From Flavobacterium sp. (GTDB taxonomy: Bacteria > Bacteroidota > Bacteroidia > Flavobacteriales > Flavobacteriaceae), in NCBI RefSeq assembly GCF_003525665.1, contig NZ_DQDX01000082.1:13511-22489 (forward strand): DNA of 8,979 nt, written 5' to 3'. The translations under genes and the position numbers were made by a program. Below the pieces are notes generated by a model. That model was not told the DNA's origin. It made no database searches and was given only the letters and a program-made list of their open reading frames with translations. Of this stretch, positions 5,680 to 8,979 are shown piece after piece (the first letter of the stretch is position 1; each line of letters opens with the position of its first letter).

Positions 5680-7005
5680 TTATTCGTTGTACATTGCTGC
5701 AACGAATTGCTCGTAAGTAACTTCTTTAGTTGTTGGATTTGCTTTTTCTACAAATAATTTCAACATTTTGTCGGCTACAACTTGCTCTGACAATCTTTTT
5801 ACTTCGTCTTGATTAGAAAGAACTCTTGCTACGATTGATTCTACTTCGGCATCCGTTGGATTTGCTTGTCCGAATTGAGCCATTTGTTGACGAATTGCAA
5901 CTGATGTGAATGATTTTAAATCTTCAAAATTTACTTGGATATTGCTTTGAGCCAAAGCTTTACCTTCGATTAATTGAAAACGTAAACCTTTTTCTGAACG
6001 TGCATATTCTACTTCTGCTTCTTCTGGAGATAATTTTTTGTCACCTACAGTTTGCAACCATCTTACTAAGAATTCTTTTGGCAAGTCGAATTTATTGTTT
6101 TCGATTAAGAAATCTTGAACGTCTGCCATTAATTTTTGTTCTGCCTGAGTTGCAAAATGTTTTTCGGCGTCTTCTTTGATTTTTGCTTTTAACTCTTCAA
6201 CAGAATTTACATTTCCTGGTCCGAACAATTTATCGAATAATTCTTGGTTTAATTCTGCTGGATCGTGAGCAATAACTTCGTCGATTGTAAAAGTAACTTC
6301 TACATCTAAGTCATGAACTACATCGTGAGAAACTGCTAAAACATCCATTAATTTGTGTACATCATGGAATAAACCAGCTGTTTTTAATGTGATTACGTCA
6401 CCTACTTTTTTACCGATGAATGATTTTGCTACTTTTGGATCTGCAAGTTCTTCTAAATCTAAAGTTGCACGGTTGTTGATTCCAGCAGCTTCGTTAGCGA
6501 ATACTCCAGAAACATCGTTTCCTTCTGCAACAACATCTTGCGAAACTACTGCACCATATTGTTTTTGAATTCTTGCAATTTGTGCGTTTAACATAGTGTC
6601 ATCTGCAATGATTTGATATTTTACAACATCGCTTTTTGCATCAAGATCGATTTCAAAATTTGGCACTAAACCAATTTCGTATTCAAAAGTTAGTTCTTCT
6701 GCATCCCAAGAAAAATCTGGGTTTACTTTAGGAAGTGGTGTTCCAAGCAGGTTGATTCTTTCTGATTGTAGGAAACGCTCAAGAGCTAAATCTACTACTT
6801 TTTTTACTTCTTCAACTTTTATTGCTGCACCATATTGTTTTTCTACCAAGGCTTTAGGAACTTGACCTTTACGGAATCCTTTTACTGTTGCCAATGGCAT
6901 TTTTTCGTTTATTCTTTTTGCTACTTGACCTTTGTAATCCATGTGAGGAACGGTAAGTACAATTACTTCATTTACTGCATCAATTGCAACTCTTTTAATA
7001 TCCAT
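5680..7005 (-). CDS. tig: trigger factor, ribosome-associated chaperone
   Basis: A 441-residue chaperone that docks at the ribosomal exit tunnel through L23 and shields nascent chains. The N-terminal ribosome-binding domain (about 1-115) carries the signature GFRKGQVPK at 43-51, the same position as GFRKGKVP in E. coli. A divergent PPIase-like middle domain follows (about 150-245, EGNDVSGVFANE ... SFIGKKVGDVITL). The helical C-terminal arms run from about 250 (DPAELNQELFDKLFG) to the end. The middle domain departs from the FKBP consensus, so prolyl isomerase activity is doubtful; this is inference. Length is close to E. coli (432). The tig-clpP-clpX order is widely conserved, but here tig has its own promoter and terminator. 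Start ATG 7005 places the signature correctly. Confidence 0.97.
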   Translation of the reverse strand: MDIKRVAIDAVNEVIVLTVPHMDYKGQVAKRINEKMPLATVKGFRKGQVPKALVEKQYGAAIKVEEVKKVVDLALERFLQSERINLLGTPLPKVNPDFSWDAEELTFEYEIGLVPNFEIDLDAKSDVVKYQIIADDTMLNAQIARIQKQYGAVVSQDVVAEGNDVSGVFANEAAGINNRATLDLEELADPKVAKSFIGKKVGDVITLKTAGLFHDVHKLMDVLAVSHDVVHDLDVEVTFTIDEVIAHDPAELNQELFDKLFGPGNVNSVEELKAKIKEDAEKHFATQAEQKLMADVQDFLIENNKFDLPKEFLVRWLQTVGDKKLSPEEAEVEYARSEKGLRFQLIEGKALAQSNIQVNFEDLKSFTSVAIRQQMAQFGQANPTDAEVESIVARVLSNQDEVKRLSEQVVADKMLKLFVEKANPTTKEVTYEQFVAAMYNE

Positions 7006-7024
7006 CTTTGATAATAATTTACAT

Positions 7025-7077
7025 AATAAAATTGGGTTGCAAAATTATAACATTTCTGCAACCCAACCAATTTTATT
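7025..7077 (-). terminator. intrinsic terminator after the pdxJ-hydrolase-membrane protein operon
   Basis: TTGGGTTGCA (7032-7041) pairs exactly with TGCAACCCAA (7057-7066), with inner AAAT/ATTT pairing across one bulged C. An alternative longer fold adds AATAAAATT (7025-7033) with AATTTTATT (7069-7077) and bulges AACC (7065-7068). On the minus strand the stem is followed by TTTTATTAT, an adequate U-rich tail. It lies 19 nt downstream of the stop of the small membrane protein gene. The same bases contain the tig promoter. Confidence 0.75.
7040..7070 (-). promoter_or_regulatory. candidate promoter of tig
   Basis: The minus strand has TTG (7070-7068), then 20 nt, then TAATTTTG (7047-7040), a perfect match to the Bacteroidota -7 box TAnnTTTG, followed by CA. 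Spacing is the same as in the clpP candidate. Transcription would begin near 7033, leaving a leader of about 25-30 nt before ATG 7005. The box lies in the loop and 3' arm of the terminator hairpin for the preceding operon. Confidence 0.7.
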
Positions 7078-7095
7078 TTGTTGATTTTTAAAGTA

Positions 7096-7440
7096 TTATT
7101 TTGCCTCGCCTGTGAGCTGATAAACCAATGATTGTGAAAGTGATAAAATGATACTAAAGAACAATGCCGTCCAGAACGAACTTACATCAAAACCATCTAC
7201 AAAGTGATCGCAAAGCAAAATGATCATGGCATTTATCACTAAAAGAAATAATCCTAAAGTAAAGAAAGTTACCGGCAATGTTAACAATACCAAAACAGGT
7301 TTTACAAAAAGATTAAGCAACCCAAGAACGATGGCAACTATTATTGCTGTAGTAAATTGTTCTACAACAACTCCTTTCATAAAATAGGAAATAACCATAA
7401 CCAAAGCAGCAGTTATAAGAATTCTTAGTAGTAGTTTCAT
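7096..7440 (-). CDS. small membrane protein of the 'phage holin 4' (YvlD-like, former DUF360) family
   Basis: A 114-residue, almost wholly hydrophobic inner-membrane protein with about four membrane segments (roughly 4-21, 29-47, 50-76, 88-108). The family core is clear: NLFVKP (43-48), LTLP (53-56), TLG (61-63) and INA (69-71). The 'holin' label comes from a distant similarity and most bacterial members are chromosomal proteins of unknown role. Nothing phage-like surrounds this gene, so lysis is not implied. It lies 32 nt downstream of the hydrolase gene, with no terminator between them, and is followed by a hairpin terminator, so it is likely the last gene of the pdxJ operon. Function unknown. 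Confidence 0.9.
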   Translation of the reverse strand: MKLLLRILITAALVMVISYFMKGVVVEQFTTAIIVAIVLGLLNLFVKPVLVLLTLPVTFFTLGLFLLVINAMIILLCDHFVDGFDVSSFWTALFFSIILSLSQSLVYQLTGEAK

Positions 7441-7472
7441 TTATTTATTTTTAGATTTATAAATTTAGCCAA

Positions 7473-8234
7473 TTATTTCAAAAAACGTGCCGTTTCTTCA
7501 AAAAATAATTTAGGGTTTTCGGCATGAAGCCAATGACCAACATTTGGAATTGTTGCTAGTTGATAATTAGGAAAATGTTGTTCTATTTCAGGCAAATCTG
7601 CATCTAAAATATACTTTGAATTTCCGCCTCTGATGAATAAGGTTGGTTTGTCAAAAAGCGCATCCTCTGGTAATTTCGTTCCAATAACTTCAATATTTTC
7701 ATTAAAAACTTTCAGGTTAAATCGAAAAGCGAGTTGTCCTGGCTCAATCCAATATAAATTTTTCATTATAAATTGACGCGTTCCAAAATCGGGAATAAAC
7801 GGATACAAGGTTTCTTCTACAGAAGTCCTATCTGGTTTTGTAGAAAAATCTATAGCATTTAATCCAGCAAAAATATCTTGATGATGTGGCGCATAGTATT
7901 TCGGACCAATATCTGCAACTACCAATTTATCAACTCGTTCTGGATAAGTTGTTGCAAATAACATTGCTACTTTTCCGCCCATTGAATGTCCTATGATAGA
8001 AACCTTATCAAGTTTGTGAAAATTACAATATTCTAAAACATCATTAGACATGACGTCGTAACTAAATTCGTCGGAATGAAAACTTTTACCGTGATTTCGC
8101 AAATCTAAAATGTGAACCTGAAAACCTTCGGCAACATATAATGAACTGTATGATTTCCAATTATCAGACATTCCTAAAAATCCGTGAATTATTAGCAATG
8201 GCTTTCCTGTTCCTTCAATTCTTGAAAACATCAT
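7473..8234 (-). CDS. alpha/beta hydrolase, YbfF-like esterase
   Basis: A 253-residue cytoplasmic alpha/beta-fold hydrolase, probably an esterase or thioesterase acting on short acyl esters; the true substrate is unknown. Visible elements: HGFLG (17-21, oxyanion hole), LDLRNHGKS (43-51), nucleophile elbow GHSMG with Ser84 (82-86), VADIGP with Asp108 (106-111), RGGNSKYI (202-209), and GHWLHAENP with catalytic His234. The RNHGKS and RGGNS-Y motifs and the DIGP segment after the nucleophile are typical of the YbfF group, where the acid is thought to sit at that Asp. The start follows the pdxJ stop after 1 nt, so the two are surely co-transcribed and probably coupled. ATG occurs twice in succession (residues 1 and 2), so the exact start is uncertain by one codon. 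Confidence 0.93.
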   Translation of the reverse strand: MMFSRIEGTGKPLLIIHGFLGMSDNWKSYSSLYVAEGFQVHILDLRNHGKSFHSDEFSYDVMSNDVLEYCNFHKLDKVSIIGHSMGGKVAMLFATTYPERVDKLVVADIGPKYYAPHHQDIFAGLNAIDFSTKPDRTSVEETLYPFIPDFGTRQFIMKNLYWIEPGQLAFRFNLKVFNENIEVIGTKLPEDALFDKPTLFIRGGNSKYILDADLPEIEQHFPNYQLATIPNVGHWLHAENPKLFFEETARFLK

Positions 8235-8235
8235 A

Positions 8236-8949
8236 TTATTTTAATTTTTGCAAGTACATATTAACAACATTATCCAATCCTAAATAAATAGCTTCCGATA
8301 TTAACGCGTGACCAATAGAAACTTCTAGTAAATTTGGAATATTATCTTTAAAAAATTTGATGTTGTCCAAACTCAAATCGTGCCCAGCGTTAATTTCTAA
8401 TCCTAATTCATTGGCTAAAATTGCCGATTTAGTGTAGGCATCAATTCCGTTTTCGTTTCCTAATGAATATTGGTGTGCAAATTCTTCGGTGTACAATTCT
8501 ATTCGTTCTGTTCCAGTAGCTTTTGCGCCTTCAATCATTTCTAAAACTGGATCTACAAATATGGAAGTTCTAATTCCGTTTCGTTGAAATTCCTGAATTA
8601 CTTCGGTCAAATACGATTGATGTTTTATCGTATCCCAACCAGCTGACGAAGTAATTGCACCGATAGCATCGGGAACCAAAGTCACTTGCGTTGGTTTGCA
8701 CTCAAGAACCAAATCAATAAAATTATGCTGTGGATTTCCTTCGATATTAAACTCGGTATAAACTATAGGTTTTAAATCGCGTGCATCTTGATAGCGAATG
8801 TGTCGTTCGTCTGGTCTTGGATGAATGGTGATTCCTTGTCCGCCAAATTTTTGAATATCGGTTGCAACTTGCAATAAATTGGGTACATTTCCACCACGAG
8901 CATTTCGTAACGTGGCTATTTTATTAATATTTACGCTTAATTTTGTCAT
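8236..8949 (-). CDS. pdxJ: pyridoxine 5'-phosphate synthase PdxJ
   Basis: A 237-residue TIM-barrel enzyme that condenses 3-amino-1-hydroxyacetone 1-phosphate with 1-deoxyxylulose 5-phosphate to pyridoxine 5'-phosphate, the ring-closing step of the DXP-dependent vitamin B6 pathway. Motifs in order: LSVNINKIATLRNARGG (4-20), ITIHPRPDERHI (40-51), Glu70 (27 residues after His43, as E. coli His45/Glu72), LVPDAIGAITSSAGWD (91-106), INAGHDL with His190 (186-192), and EVSIGHALISEAIYLGL near the C-terminus. Length and all motifs are intact. First gene of a likely operon with the hydrolase and the small membrane protein. The start ATG 8949 puts the VNI(N/D)xIATLRNARG motif at its usual place. Upstream sequence is cut off at the window edge. 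Confidence 0.97.
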   Translation of the reverse strand: MTKLSVNINKIATLRNARGGNVPNLLQVATDIQKFGGQGITIHPRPDERHIRYQDARDLKPIVYTEFNIEGNPQHNFIDLVLECKPTQVTLVPDAIGAITSSAGWDTIKHQSYLTEVIQEFQRNGIRTSIFVDPVLEMIEGAKATGTERIELYTEEFAHQYSLGNENGIDAYTKSAILANELGLEINAGHDLSLDNIKFFKDNIPNLLEVSIGHALISEAIYLGLDNVVNMYLQKLK

Positions 8950-8979
8950 CGAATTTAGATTTGAAATCTATTATTAAAT

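Noticed and set aside
5910..6568. Short plus-strand frames opposite tig (5910-6179, 6353-6568)
   Set aside because: They lie entirely within trigger factor in antisense and show no family features.
7096..7440. Prophage or lysis cassette suggested by the 'phage holin' family name
   Set aside because: No endolysin, spanin, structural or integrase gene is near. The gene lies behind pdxJ and a hydrolase, and the family is mostly chromosomal.

Overview
The window looks like ordinary chromosome of a Flavobacterium-type bacterium (Bacteroidota, Flavobacteriaceae). The DNA is strongly AT-rich, starts lack Shine-Dalgarno sequences, several upstream regions carry the Bacteroidota promoter pattern (TTG, about 20 nt, TAnnTTTG), and the outer-membrane barrel protein, ClpX, trigger factor and PdxJ all have the Bacteroidota flavour of their families. 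No IS element, prophage, tRNA, rRNA or CRISPR array was seen.

Left part, plus strand (1-3387): the last 29 codons of an unidentified gene overlap a 46-residue lipoprotein gene by 4 nt (ATGA). A ten-helix EamA/DMT permease with a TTG start follows 15 nt later. A 730-residue TonB-receptor-like outer-membrane barrel protein comes next, behind a candidate ECF-sigma promoter. A strong hairpin terminator at 3406-3434 separates this block from the convergent clpX.

Middle part, minus strand (3443-7005): the conserved protein-quality-control cluster tig, clpP, clpX, read right to left. Trigger factor folds nascent chains at the ribosome; ClpP and ClpX form the ATP-dependent protease. tig has its own promoter and intrinsic terminator. 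The 271-bp tig-clpP gap then holds a structured repeat that I believe matches a common flavobacterial element (possibly the Flavo-1 RNA motif) and a clpP promoter overlapped by an inverted repeat. The 76-bp clpP-clpX gap is almost filled by a palindromic repeat built on CAGTTTT units.

Right part, minus strand (7096-8949): pdxJ (vitamin B6 synthesis), an alpha/beta hydrolase 1 nt behind it, and a small four-helix 'holin 4' family membrane protein, probably one operon. Its terminator hairpin physically overlaps the tig promoter.

No unmistakable new system is present. The points most worth a second look are the unlisted small lipoprotein, the structured intergenic elements around clpP, and the ECF-type promoter of the barrel protein gene.
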